Source of the DNA: JAPLCX01 sp964460305
Lineage (GTDB): Bacteria; Auribacterota; Tritonobacteria; UBA1439
Assembly (NCBI GenBank): GCA_964460305.1
Contig: CAYWRA010000002.1
Location: 3,571-67,570 of the forward strand
Direction: 5' to 3'
Length of the DNA stretch: 64,000 nucleotides
A program made the position numbers and the translations under genes. Shown piece by piece: positions 48,951 through 58,543 of the stretch. The stretch's first letter is position 1. Every line of letters begins with the position of its first letter. The notes below the pieces were generated by a model. It made no database searches. It was not told the origin of the DNA and saw nothing but the letters and a program-made list of their open reading frames with translations.

Positions 48951-50630
48951 ATGAGATACCTTTCCCTGATCAGACGGCGGGATGAGCTGGCCCGATTCCG
49001 GTACGCCATGGGCGTGCTCTTCCGCTACGGCTTCGGTTATCTCCTCTACGAGCTCAAGCTCGGCGAGCACCTCCCGGTCCTCAATCGTTTCATGAAGGAA
49101 CGGGAGGCGATGAGGCCGCTTAGTGTGGGAGAACGCCTACGGCTGGTCTGTGAGGAGCTCGGCCCCACCTTCATCAAATTCGGCCAGTTACTCAGCACAC
49201 GCATCGACATCATTCCACCCGAGGTCATCCGCGAGCTCACGAAACTCCAGGACCACGCCCCGTCGTTCCCATCGGATACAGCCCGGAAGATCGTCGAAGA
49301 GGAGCTGGGCAAGCCAGTGAATGAGCTCTTCGCTCAATTCTCCACCGAGCCGATCGCCGCGGCCTCGATCGCGCAGGTCCACCAGGCTACGCTACCCTCG
49401 GGAGAGAAGGTGGTCGTCAAGGTGCAGCGCCCCAACATCCACGCGCAGGTGGCCGTAGATCTCAACATCCTGGATGCGCTCGCTGGAGGTCTCGAACGCT
49501 ACGTCCCGGAAAGCCGGGCCTTCTATCCATCCGACCTGGTCACGTTTTTCCGCAAGTCGATTACGAGGGAGCTCGACTTCCTTTCCGAGGCGCGTAACAC
49601 CGAGCGGTTCAGGCGCAACTTCGCCGATTCCCCCGATATCTGCATCCCAAAGGTCCACTGGCCGCTCACCGCAAGCCGGGTGCTTGTGATGGACGATCTG
49701 GAGGGCATACGGGTGGACGACGCGACGCGCCTAAAAGAAGCGGGGATCGACCTTAAGGAGACGGCTCTTAAAGGAGCGAAGGCGTTCTTAAAACAGGTTT
49801 TCGTCGACAGGTTTTTCCATGCCGATCCCCATCCTGGAAATTTCAGCATTCTCCCCGACGGCCGCCTCGTCCTCATCGATTTCGGCATGGTGGGGAGGCT
49901 GGACAGCGATCTCCTCGAGGAGACGGCCAACGTGCTGCTTGCGGTGGCGGACTGGGATTCCGCACGCGCTGCCCGGCATCTCTTGAGGATGCGTGTATCG
50001 GAAGACGAAATCGACGAGGAGTCGTTCAAATCGGACCTCGCCTATCTCATCGAGGGATACGCGGGCCGGCCGCTGAAGGAGATCAGCCTCGGCCACGTGC
50101 TCAACGATACGATCCGCATCGCGGCCCATTACAAGATGAGGATGCCTCACGACTGCCTGCTCCTGGGAAAAGCGATCGTCACCATCGAGGGGGTGGGCCG
50201 CCATCTCGATCCGGATTTCGACATGGTCAGCGTCGCACGCGAGTACGCCAAACAATACGTCCTATCCCAGTTCAAACCCGCCCACATCAAGGGGCGCATC
50301 GAGGACATTGCCAGCGATATGGCCTACCTGCTCAGGGATCTCCCGGGCGATCTCCAACTCATACTCAAAAAAGCGACCAAGGGCCGCCTCAAGCTGGAGT
50401 TTCAACACCGGGGGCTCGACACGTTCATCGGCGAGATGGATAAGTCAAGCAACCGGCTCTCATTCGGCCTCATTGTAGCCGCGCTCATCATCGGCTCCTC
50501 CCTCATGACCCTGAGCGACAGGGGGCCGCATCTGCTCGGCCTCCCCCTCTTCGGAATGGCCGGGTTCCTCCTCGCGGGGCTCCTCGGCCTCTGGCTCATC
50601 TTCGGCATCGTGCGCTCCGGGCGGCTCTAA
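48951..50630 (+). CDS. ubiB: ABC1/UbiB-family atypical kinase
   Basis: 559 residues (ATG 48951; GTG one codon earlier). The KxGQ motif is FIKFGQLLSTRIDIIPPE, the Ala-rich loop PIAAASIAQVHQA, VVVKVQRPNI (Lys), ELDFLSEARN, the catalytic FFHADPHPGNF and LIDFGMVGRL. Two hydrophobic helices end the protein (IVAALIIGSSLMTLSDRGP and FGMAGFLLAGLLGLWLIFG), the usual UbiB anchor. UbiB proteins support isoprenoid quinone synthesis or lipid homeostasis; a polyprenyl diphosphate synthase lies at 56392. The symbol is by family, not proven orthology. Confidence 0.9.
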   Translation: MRYLSLIRRRDELARFRYAMGVLFRYGFGYLLYELKLGEHLPVLNRFMKEREAMRPLSVGERLRLVCEELGPTFIKFGQLLSTRIDIIPPEVIRELTKLQDHAPSFPSDTARKIVEEELGKPVNELFAQFSTEPIAAASIAQVHQATLPSGEKVVVKVQRPNIHAQVAVDLNILDALAGGLERYVPESRAFYPSDLVTFFRKSITRELDFLSEARNTERFRRNFADSPDICIPKVHWPLTASRVLVMDDLEGIRVDDATRLKEAGIDLKETALKGAKAFLKQVFVDRFFHADPHPGNFSILPDGRLVLIDFGMVGRLDSDLLEETANVLLAVADWDSARAARHLLRMRVSEDEIDEESFKSDLAYLIEGYAGRPLKEISLGHVLNDTIRIAAHYKMRMPHDCLLLGKAIVTIEGVGRHLDPDFDMVSVAREYAKQYVLSQFKPAHIKGRIEDIASDMAYLLRDLPGDLQLILKKATKGRLKLEFQHRGLDTFIGEMDKSSNRLSFGLIVAALIIGSSLMTLSDRGPHLLGLPLFGMAGFLLAGLLGLWLIFGIVRSGRL

Positions 50631-50824
50631 CCACAGCCGAAATCTTTCAAACCACGGATTACACAAGATTAACACATGATTTATTTCGATCGAATTCTCG
50701 TGCGAATCTTGTGTATTCTCGTGGTTGCATTTCTTTTACTCTTTGTAACGACAATGTTACCTTTGGTACTCTTTGTGAACCTGTCAGACTTGACGTTTAT
50801 GCTCGTGGCAAAGGGGGTGGTCTG

Positions 50825-51727
50825 ATGCGAACGATGGCGATAGGCGATTTATTTTTTCATGCCGCATGCGCCGCGCTCATCGCCTTCGGCATTGTCGCGT
50901 TCTCGATCGCTTCGCTCCATCCAGCATGGGGGGTGCTCGCAGTGCCGGCGCTCGCCGTGTATGCCGCGTTGGCATTGCGGCGTCCCATGAGGCGGAAAAG
51001 ACTCGCACAACAGCCCATGCCCCTTCCGTGGAGGGATGTGTTGTTCAGGGAGGTGCGTTTCTACCGCGACCTCGATCTCAAGGGCCGCGAGCGCTTCGAA
51101 CGGAACGCGCGCTATTTCCTCGCCGAGCATGAGATCGAAGGAGTGGCGGGGGTGGAGATTACCGATGAGATCCGCCTGCTGATTGCCGCCGGGGCCGCGG
51201 TGCTTCTTCATGGGCAGCCGGAGTGGGAGCTGCCGCGGCGGCACACAATTCTCGTGTATCCCGGCGGATTCGACGATAAATTCAGGTGCACGAAACGCGG
51301 ACCGTTCCTCGGCCGCACCTACGGGCAAGGGCCGGTCATCATTGCGCTGGACGCGCTACTCAATGGCTGGCGCGTTCCGGGCGGCGACAACGTCGCCCTG
51401 CATGAATTCGCCCATCTGCTGGACCTGCGGTGCGCCCGCGCCGATGGAGTGCCGCGGATGTTGAACCCGGCGGCCACTGGAGCATGGCTCGCGCTGATCC
51501 ATCGCGAGATGATGAAGGTTGAGGCGCATCGCTCGGTGCTGCGCGCCTACGCCTCCGAGAACGAGGCCGAGTTCTTCGCGGTGGCGGTCGAGCATTTTTT
51601 CGAGCGGCCGGTCGAGCTGAAAGAACGCCACCCCGAGCTCTACGCGGCGCTGGCGCAGTTTTTCAATCAAGACCCCGCGGCAGGGCAGCAAATGGTCAGT
51701 CTCGGTAGGGTAGCCCCCCCTCCCTAA
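50825..51727 (+). CDS. MtfA-like zinc-dependent peptidase (M90)
   Basis: 300 residues from ATG 50825; an earlier frame is repeat-derived. An N-terminal hydrophobic region (two short helices, residues 8-50) is an addition relative to E. coli MtfA. The peptidase core has the zinc motif NVALHEFAHLLDL (HExxH) and the third ligand in ENEAEFFAVAVEHFF, plus LVYPGGFDD and PVIIALDALLNG. In E. coli MtfA binds the regulator Mlc; here that context is absent. Membrane attachment is inferred from the N-terminus. Confidence 0.85.
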   Translation: MRTMAIGDLFFHAACAALIAFGIVAFSIASLHPAWGVLAVPALAVYAALALRRPMRRKRLAQQPMPLPWRDVLFREVRFYRDLDLKGRERFERNARYFLAEHEIEGVAGVEITDEIRLLIAAGAAVLLHGQPEWELPRRHTILVYPGGFDDKFRCTKRGPFLGRTYGQGPVIIALDALLNGWRVPGGDNVALHEFAHLLDLRCARADGVPRMLNPAATGAWLALIHREMMKVEAHRSVLRAYASENEAEFFAVAVEHFFERPVELKERHPELYAALAQFFNQDPAAGQQMVSLGRVAPPP

Positions 51728-51775
51728 CCCTCCCCCACAAGGGGGGAGGAAAGTAACGAGGAGATAGCGATACCA

Positions 51776-53122
51776 ATGCGAAAGATCAAAATTCCAGCAT
51801 GCATGCTAGTTTTTGTGATGCTTCTTGTTGAGTCTCTACAGGCCGAGTGGGTCACGGACAAGAAGGTGGATGAGACGCTCAAACGCGTGGCGGCCTTCGC
51901 TCGCTGCGAGAAGGAACTCGCGACGTCAAAATCCGAAAGCCAGCGGCAGGCGCTCCGGGGACAGCTCGATCGGATGAAGAGAGATCTCACGCGCGAACGG
52001 ATCGACTACGGGAGCTTCATCGGCATCCGCGGCCAGGCTGAGGACATCCAGGGAGACTGGTTCTTCGATGGGCAGTGGATCGCGAACAGCGTCTACTGGA
52101 GGATATTCCGCCTCTTCAACCTGCCGAGGAACCTGCGCCGCCTAGTGGGCCGTCCCGCTCGCGCGAGCGATCTGACGGCAAATGGCGGAATCCCCGACTC
52201 GGCGTTCTTCTTCAATACCGACTTACGCGCCATCACGCCCGGCATCTTAAGGGAGCAGGACGAGGCCATACGCCCGCGCGGGAAAATCACGATCACACGC
52301 AAGAAGCAGGAGGGCCAGTCCAAGGGCTTCTATGGCATGGACAGCCGCGGCGTCGAGTACATCATTATCGTCGATCCGCCGGGGATGGAAGAGCAGGTCA
52401 CGTCAGCGGAAGTGATCGGCTCCACGCTAATGCGGATGGCAGGCTATAACGTCGCCGGGAGCGCCATCGTCACGATAGAAGGGACTGCCAATCCCGAGTT
52501 CGACGGCCGGCGCGGAGTGGCCACGAAACTCGTCAAGGGGTATAAGGGCCACTGGACTTACCGCGCGTTCGAGGACCGGCGGGAGATGCGCGCGGGCATG
52601 GTCTTCGCCGCCTGGATCCACAACACCGACTGGCTGGACCACAACACCGGGATCAGCGTGATCGAGGTTGACGGAATCCCTCTCACCCGCTACTACGTCT
52701 TCGACTTCGGTGGATCGCTCGGTAGCTGGAACATACGCACCAAGGAGCCGCGGGACGGCTGGGAGCATTACGTCAGCTTCCACGAGTTTTTCCTCTGGCC
52801 GATTGCGCGTCCCCTCGAACTTGCTGGGCTTGTCAGGAAACCGTACGCCGCCAGCGGCGCTCAGTACAGCGAGGCCGTGGGTTACTTCGACAGCAACTTC
52901 CGCCCTGACCGCTACAGGCCGAACTATCCTAACATGGCCTGGGCGGAGATGACGGCCGAGGACGGCCGCTGGGCCGCGGGCGTGATCGCCGGCTACAGCG
53001 AGGAGCAGATCCGGACCGCCGTGGATCTCGCCCGCTACACTCGCGCCGAGGACGCTGATTACGTATATAAGACGCTGCTCGCAAGACGGCAGAGGATACT
53101 GGATCATTATAACCCGAAATGA
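51776..53122 (+). CDS. Exported protein with protein-kinase-like motifs
   Basis: 448 residues. Signal peptide (residues 5-23). A helical region follows, then FYGMDSRGVEYIIIVDPPGMEEQVTSAEVIGSTLM (around 185-219), which resembles the N-lobe and helix C of HipA/FAM20-like kinases, then FAAWIHNTDWLDHNTGISVIEVDG (277-300, a D...DxxN catalytic-loop pattern) and TRYYVFDFGGSLGS (304-316, a DFG-like metal site). I infer a secreted atypical kinase or its relic fold; no family is recognised. RBS GAGGAGATAGCG precedes ATG 51776. An R3 repeat follows its stop. Confidence 0.55.
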   Translation: MRKIKIPACMLVFVMLLVESLQAEWVTDKKVDETLKRVAAFARCEKELATSKSESQRQALRGQLDRMKRDLTRERIDYGSFIGIRGQAEDIQGDWFFDGQWIANSVYWRIFRLFNLPRNLRRLVGRPARASDLTANGGIPDSAFFFNTDLRAITPGILREQDEAIRPRGKITITRKKQEGQSKGFYGMDSRGVEYIIIVDPPGMEEQVTSAEVIGSTLMRMAGYNVAGSAIVTIEGTANPEFDGRRGVATKLVKGYKGHWTYRAFEDRREMRAGMVFAAWIHNTDWLDHNTGISVIEVDGIPLTRYYVFDFGGSLGSWNIRTKEPRDGWEHYVSFHEFFLWPIARPLELAGLVRKPYAASGAQYSEAVGYFDSNFRPDRYRPNYPNMAWAEMTAEDGRWAAGVIAGYSEEQIRTAVDLARYTRAEDADYVYKTLLARRQRILDHYNPK

Positions 53123-53208
53123 CAAATGACGAAACACTATGAGGTTTTGACATTTGGTCATTTGTAATTCATTTGTCATTTGTGCTTTGTCATTTGTCAT
53201 TTGTCATT
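53120..53208. repeat. Hyphenated palindrome, family R3
   Basis: AAATGACAAATGACGAAACA, CTATGAGGTTTTGACATTTG and TTCATTTGTCATTTGTGC, plus more TTTGTCAT units. Confidence 0.85.
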
Positions 53209-53236
53209 CCTGCTGTGGTTCATTTATGGTGAAAAA

Positions 53237-56200
53237 GTGAGCCTTTCGCTGGAAAAGCTCCTCAAGGTGCGACGGGCGGAGCAGCCGCTGCTCATGCTCA
53301 TGGTCGGGACCATCTGCCTCTTCCAGTTCTGCCAGATTATCAACGAGAACTTCTCGGAGACGGTGTTCCTCAAGCGCTATGGCGGCGTGCGCTACCTCCC
53401 CACCACGTTTTTTTTCAACTCCATCGTCTTCCTGGCCATCCTCACCATGCTCAACCGGGTGGTCGACCGCACCGCGCGGACCAAGCTCGTGTCGAACCTC
53501 CTGCTCGTATTCGCGGGACTGCTCATCTGCATGAGATTCCTCATCCTCGTGCGCGCGCCCCTCACCTACCCCATCATCTACATCATGGTCAAGCAGATGA
53601 AGTACGTCTTCTTCATCGTCTTCTGGACGCTCACCACCGACGTCTATTCGACCCGCAAGGCGCGAAGAATATTCCCCATCATCGGCGGCGGCGCGGTCAT
53701 GGGTACCATCGCCGGGAGCCTCCTCAACCGCCGGATCGCCGCCCTCACAGGGACCGACAATCTGGTGCTCTTTTCGAGCGCCGGCATGATCGTCTCATAC
53801 GCGCTTGTGGGGCTCGGGAGGCGCCAGGTGGGCAGGCTCTCGCCCATAAGCTTCGCGCCGGCGGAAAGCGTCACGATGGCCTCGCTCGGAAAATTCCTCA
53901 AGCGGGAACTCGTTCAACTCCGCGGCTCTTCGTTGCTAGGCTATCTCATGGCCCTCGCATTTCTACCCGGTATCGTCGCGCCGATGTTCGACTATATATT
54001 CGATTATCTCGCCAACGAGACTTACGGGTCCGAGGCGTCGCTGCTCGGCTTCTTCGGTGTCTTCAAGGGATCGTTCAACATACTCATCCTCGCTTGTCAG
54101 GTCGTCCTGGTGGGCGGCGTGTTCCGCCGATTCGGGATCGTCAACGTGCTCTTTTCGTATCCCATCGGATATCTGTTCGCGTTCGGCGGGCTCTATTTCG
54201 GTTTCCGGATGCCGTCTGCGGTCATCGGGAGGTCGGCCCTCGAGGTGATCGACGCCGCCTTCTACAAACCGGGCTCGCAGATGCTCTACAGCATTATCCC
54301 CGTGGAACTCCGCGGCCGGGTGAGCGCCCTCGTCCAGGGGGCTGTCCGCAGGTTGGGAGAGCTCGCGGGGAGCGGGCTGCTGGTGGTGCTGAAGGCGTTC
54401 GTTTCGCCGCTGAACCTCAACCTGGTCGGCCCGTTCTTCGCCATTATATGGGCTTTCTGCGACTACCGGTTGAAGCGCTCCTACTCCACGATCCTCTACC
54501 GGAGCCTGAGCGAAAAACACGTGAACTTTGCGGAGCTCGAGGGCCACGACCTCCGCTCTCTCATGACGGCCCGGACGGCCGACGTTCTCGCGAAAAACCT
54601 CGCAAGCCGGAAGGCGGCGACCGCGCTCATGGCGGCGAGGTTGCTCAGCCAATCGGGGATCAGCGGCTGGCCCGAGATGGTGTGCGCAGAGTCGGCCCGC
54701 AGGGAGCCGGCCCTACAGATCGAAATGCTTAGAATTGTGGGGACGGGTCCGCCAGCCGAGGTGGTGCCGGCGTTGCTAGGGGTGTGCGACAGGATCCATG
54801 AGTCTGCGCGCGTGGAACTCGCGATGCTCGTGAGGCGCATGGCGCCCGAGAAGGGAGTCGAGCTGTTTAGGAAGGGCTTGAAGAGCGGTGACCGCCGCCT
54901 CGTCGCCGAGTCCGTGCTCGGCCTCATGGCGGCGGGGGAACGGATCGATGCGGGATGGGTTCATGAGAAGCTCGATTCGGAACAGCCGGAGGAAGTGTGC
55001 TGCGCCCTCTATCTCCTGGGAGGGATCGGAGACCGTTCCGGGCTCGATCGGGTACGCGCCTTCGCGCGCGCGGTCGACCCTGCCGTGAGAGCGGAGTGCG
55101 CCCTGGCCCTCGGTAAGCTGGGGCTCAACGCCTCTTCGGACCATTGGCCCGCCCTCCTCGCCGACGGCGACACACGAGTCCGGCTCAAAGCGGTCGAGGG
55201 GCTGTCCGCGCTCCGCGCTCCCCAGGCGGTCTCCCTCGCGATCCCGCTCCTCGGCGACGAGGACAGGGCTGTGCGTGAGGCGGCGCGCGCGCTCATCGAC
55301 AGCCAGGGAGAAACCGCAATCCCAGTCCTTACACACGCGCTCCCGGAGGCCGGGTTTTTCGCGAGGAGGGCGCTGATCGGAATCCTCGACAACCTTGGCG
55401 TAAAAGAGCAGACCCTCCTCACGTTCATCGATACGAAGGTTCGCGATGGGTACCAGGCAGTCGCGAGAATGCGCGCGGTGGAGGGGATGCCGCCGGGCCG
55501 CTCCCGGGATGCGCTATCGCTCCTTCTCCGGGACCGATTGAGCGAGGCAACCGACGCCATCCTCCGGTTGCTCGCCGTGCTACTGAAGGGGAGTCGGGTG
55601 CAGTTCATCCTCGATAGCTCACACGATCGCGAGGAAGCGGTGCGGGAGCAGGCGCTCGAGGCGTTGGAGAACGTGCTCACAGCCGATCTCGCCAGGAGGC
55701 TCCTGCCACTCCTCGAAGACCTCCCCCTGGAACTCAAGCTCGCCGCCGGTTCGCGATTCTATCCGCTTGACGAAATCGACCCATGCGGCATTTTTGAGGA
55801 AATGTTGGATTCCGGCAGCCGCCCCGATGCGCTATGCGGCCTCATGTGCATCGCCGAAGCGCATGAGCGGGGACAACCGCCCATCACCCCCGCTCTTGGG
55901 GACCGGGCCGCCAGGGAGACCGAGAAGAGGAATATACAAGGAGATACGTCCGTGGAAAACCTAATGGAAAAAGTGCTAACCTTAAAAGGCGTCCCCATCT
56001 TCTCTAATCTGCGATTCAAGGAACTGCTCGCGATCGCCTCGATATCGAAGGAGGAGACCTTCCATGCCGGCGACGCCATCATCAAGCAAGGGGAACGCGG
56101 TTATACAATGTATATTATCACCGCAGGGAGCGTGCGCATCGTCTCCTATGCCGGGAAGGAAGAAGTGCCGCTTGCGAAACTTGGCGCCAATGATTATTTC

Positions 56201-56389
56201 GGCGAAATGGCGCTCTTCGACGATTCCCCCCGTTCCGCCACCGCCATCGCCGATGGGGACGTTCGGGTGCTCGCGATACACAAGCGCGAATTCAGGGACA
56301 TGCTCCGCGAATACCCGGGGGTCGCTATCATGATGTGCGAGGAGTTCTGCCGCCGCCTCCGAGTTACAATTGAGAAAGTTGGGGCATAG
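53237..56389 (+). CDS. NTT-like transporter fused to HEAT repeats and a cyclic-nucleotide-binding domain
   Basis: 1050 residues from GTG 53237. Residues 1-420: about 12 membrane helices with Tlc/NTT/MFS character (FCQIINENFSETVFLKRYGGV, FWTLTTDVYSTRKARRIFPIIGGGAVMGTIAGS, MLYSIIPVELRGRVSALVQG). Residues 420-880: tandem HEAT-type helical repeats (for example AARLLSQSGISGWPEMVCAE, ALGKLGLNASSDHWPALLAD, AVEGLSALRAPQAVSLAIPLLGDEDRAVREAA). C-terminal 110 residues: cNMP-binding domain (GDAIIKQGERGYTMYIITAGSVRIV, phosphate cassette FGEMALFDDSPRSATA). A membrane transporter or sensor gated by a nucleotide is the inference. The longer upstream frame is R3 repeat. It converges on the polyprenyl synthase. 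Confidence 0.8.
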   Translation: MSLSLEKLLKVRRAEQPLLMLMVGTICLFQFCQIINENFSETVFLKRYGGVRYLPTTFFFNSIVFLAILTMLNRVVDRTARTKLVSNLLLVFAGLLICMRFLILVRAPLTYPIIYIMVKQMKYVFFIVFWTLTTDVYSTRKARRIFPIIGGGAVMGTIAGSLLNRRIAALTGTDNLVLFSSAGMIVSYALVGLGRRQVGRLSPISFAPAESVTMASLGKFLKRELVQLRGSSLLGYLMALAFLPGIVAPMFDYIFDYLANETYGSEASLLGFFGVFKGSFNILILACQVVLVGGVFRRFGIVNVLFSYPIGYLFAFGGLYFGFRMPSAVIGRSALEVIDAAFYKPGSQMLYSIIPVELRGRVSALVQGAVRRLGELAGSGLLVVLKAFVSPLNLNLVGPFFAIIWAFCDYRLKRSYSTILYRSLSEKHVNFAELEGHDLRSLMTARTADVLAKNLASRKAATALMAARLLSQSGISGWPEMVCAESARREPALQIEMLRIVGTGPPAEVVPALLGVCDRIHESARVELAMLVRRMAPEKGVELFRKGLKSGDRRLVAESVLGLMAAGERIDAGWVHEKLDSEQPEEVCCALYLLGGIGDRSGLDRVRAFARAVDPAVRAECALALGKLGLNASSDHWPALLADGDTRVRLKAVEGLSALRAPQAVSLAIPLLGDEDRAVREAARALIDSQGETAIPVLTHALPEAGFFARRALIGILDNLGVKEQTLLTFIDTKVRDGYQAVARMRAVEGMPPGRSRDALSLLLRDRLSEATDAILRLLAVLLKGSRVQFILDSSHDREEAVREQALEALENVLTADLARRLLPLLEDLPLELKLAAGSRFYPLDEIDPCGIFEEMLDSGSRPDALCGLMCIAEAHERGQPPITPALGDRAARETEKRNIQGDTSVENLMEKVLTLKGVPIFSNLRFKELLAIASISKEETFHAGDAIIKQGERGYTMYIITAGSVRIVSYAGKEEVPLAKLGANDYFGEMALFDDSPRSATAIADGDVRVLAIHKREFRDMLREYPGVAIMMCEEFCRRLRVTIEKVGA

Positions 56390-56391
56390 TG

Positions 56392-57345
56392 CTACGGGGC
56401 GCCTAACAGAAAATAGGTCAGGCGGATGAGAGCGTCCCTGGAGGGAGAGTCCGGCAACTGCGCGAGATCATCCCTGGCCCGGCCGAGTAGCCGCCCGGCA
56501 TCACCGCAGCATGCGGCGATCGCTCCGGCCGCGGAGATGGTGCGCAGACACTCCTTCACGTCGCCTTCGTGGAAGGCGCGCACAAGCCCGTCACGTTCCT
56601 TGCCGGAGAGCGCGGCGAGCGCTTTGATGAGGAGGAGCGTGACCCGCCCGCCCTTGATATCCTTGAACTGGTCCTTTTCCTTGTTCTCGTCGCTGACATC
56701 GATACAGTCATCCACGATCTGGTACGCCGTGCCGAAGCATCCACCGAAGCGCGAGAGCGCCTCCTGGACGGGCCGGGACGCCCCCGCAAGCAGCGCGCTC
56801 AACCGGCAGCAAGTGGAGAAGAGCGATGCGGTCTTCTTGGAAACGGCATTCCGGTACTCCTCTTCCGTCATGGAAGTATCGTGTCTCCGGCGCAGTTGAT
56901 ATATCTCCCCTTCGCACACTTCTCTAGTCATCTGTATCATCTGGGGAAGAATGCCGTTATCATGGAAGCGGCAGAGTATCCCGAATGCCTGGGAGAGGAG
57001 ATGGTCGCCAAGGATCACGGCGACCTGATTCCCCCACAAGGCACTGACCGTTGCTTTCCCGCGCCGCACCGCGGCCTCGTCGAGCACGTCGTCGTGAATC
57101 ATCGTCGCCATGTGGATAAGCTCTGACGCCGCGGCAAAATGGCAATGCGCCTCGCTGAGACGGCCGGCGGCGGCCCCTGAAAGGAGGGACACGATAGGCC
57201 TGATCCGTTTCCCCTTGCTTTCGAGAACGCAACGCGCCAACTCGCCTAGTCTCTCCTCGGTAGAAGAAAGGCTTGATAGGATGATCTCATCCACCGTCCT
57301 CAATTCTTTTTCTACGGGCCGCAAGATTTCAGAAAGGGATTCCAT
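56392..57345 (-). CDS. Polyprenyl diphosphate synthase
   Basis: 317 residues. First aspartate-rich motif IHDDVLDEAAVRRGKATVS, second motif YQIVDDCIDVSDENKEKDQFKDIKGGRVTLLL. KGKRIRPIVSLLS and GDHLLSQAF are standard. It elongates isoprenoids, likely the quinone side chain (octaprenyl or heptaprenyl type). Gene ends 2 bp from the convergent NTT-HEAT gene. With UbiB in the window it suggests quinone use, though no other quinone genes are present. Confidence 0.9.
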   Translation of the reverse strand: MESLSEILRPVEKELRTVDEIILSSLSSTEERLGELARCVLESKGKRIRPIVSLLSGAAAGRLSEAHCHFAAASELIHMATMIHDDVLDEAAVRRGKATVSALWGNQVAVILGDHLLSQAFGILCRFHDNGILPQMIQMTREVCEGEIYQLRRRHDTSMTEEEYRNAVSKKTASLFSTCCRLSALLAGASRPVQEALSRFGGCFGTAYQIVDDCIDVSDENKEKDQFKDIKGGRVTLLLIKALAALSGKERDGLVRAFHEGDVKECLRTISAAGAIAACCGDAGRLLGRARDDLAQLPDSPSRDALIRLTYFLLGAP

Positions 57346-57565
57346 AATGTTTATTGCTTAGCTTCCATTCTGCATGGATGAAGCGGGAGATTTACCTCCC
57401 CCCCTGATGCCTGTCCGCCTGTGGCGGAGGGGAGATACGGTGGGGGTGAACCACGGTTCGAAGTCGAAGGCCAAATGTTCAAAGAGAGCATACCTTACGC
57501 TTTCCGCTTTGAACTTCGGGCTGTATTTTCCCCTCACCCTGTCTTTCCCATGGGATAAAATCCCA

Positions 57566-58543
57566 TCATTCGATCAACTTCAGGTCGGTTTCCATCTTCA
57601 TCTGCGTCGAGCTGGTGAACGGCTCGACCTCTTCCCTCGCCACTTTCATGGTCATCGCCGCGTCCTGGGTGGTGGTAAGGTGAACGCTCAGTACCCGGCC
57701 CCGCTGCTGATCGAAATAGACGTTCCCCTCCAGGCGCTGCTTGAGATGGTCCATCATCACCGACATGGGAACGTCGGAACTCGCAGGCTCGCTGAGTTCC
57801 AAGTTCTTCGCCGCTATCTCGCCGCGCACGGCGATGTCAGCGCATTGCCGACCTCCCCGGTCGACCATGCCGGTGAGGGTGTATGTCGTGTCGAGCTTGA
57901 GGGCCTTCGTCCCAGGGAGCCTTTCCTCCATGCCTCCTCCCAGGACAATGTCTCTCTTCTCCGTCCATGAGCGTCCGACGGCAATCGGGCCGGCCGGGAG
58001 CACTATTTTATTCTGTTTAAGGAAATTGTAGACGTTCACATGGGGCAGGAGCCCGCCGACACCGCTCGGCGGCGTAACGGACAGAATGTTCCCCCGTTTG
58101 TCTACTTTTATTAGAGTCGGGGTTTTGCAGAGCGCCCGCAAGCCATCGAGGCCGGGGGCGTCGCTAAGCATCACCTCGCCCTGTGTCACCTTCGCTCCGC
58201 TCTCATCCGCTTCCGTCTGTATCTTCAACGACCCGCTCTGTGTCATCGATCTGAAGCGCTGGAAGCTATATTCCATGTCGGCGCTCCCGTTTGTATCGAC
58301 GTCCCCGACCTTCATGGTATAGGCAAGGTCCATCTGCAAATTCACCGCCGCCTTGGTCCCCGACTTCTGCCCCGGGAGGCCGGTGATGCTCATGGTCCCC
58401 TCTCCCTTCGTCGTCAGCAGATAGCGGAGCTCCTCGCCCTTTGTGAATCGGTTCTCAAGAACTATCGTTTTTTGCCCGCACGCGCCGAAGCCGAGCGTGA
58501 GGGCCGCGATGCAACAATATACGAGCGTTCTGGTTTTGCGCAT
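57566..58543 (-). CDS. Lipoprotein of the DUF6263-like type
   Basis: 325 residues from ATG 58543 (GGAGG five bases upstream). Signal peptide ends in LTLGFGACGQ, a plausible lipobox with acylated Cys. The mature part is beta-rich: ENRFTKGEELRYLLTTKGEG, AYTMKVGDVDTNGSADMEYSF, IKVDKRGNILSVTPPSGVG, PAGPIAVGRSWTEKRDIVLG and TYTLTGMVDRGGRQCADIAVRGEI. These phrases (KGEELRY, VGRSW) are typical of DUF6263-like lipoproteins. No known function. Confidence 0.75.
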   Translation of the reverse strand: MRKTRTLVYCCIAALTLGFGACGQKTIVLENRFTKGEELRYLLTTKGEGTMSITGLPGQKSGTKAAVNLQMDLAYTMKVGDVDTNGSADMEYSFQRFRSMTQSGSLKIQTEADESGAKVTQGEVMLSDAPGLDGLRALCKTPTLIKVDKRGNILSVTPPSGVGGLLPHVNVYNFLKQNKIVLPAGPIAVGRSWTEKRDIVLGGGMEERLPGTKALKLDTTYTLTGMVDRGGRQCADIAVRGEIAAKNLELSEPASSDVPMSVMMDHLKQRLEGNVYFDQQRGRVLSVHLTTTQDAAMTMKVAREEVEPFTSSTQMKMETDLKLIE

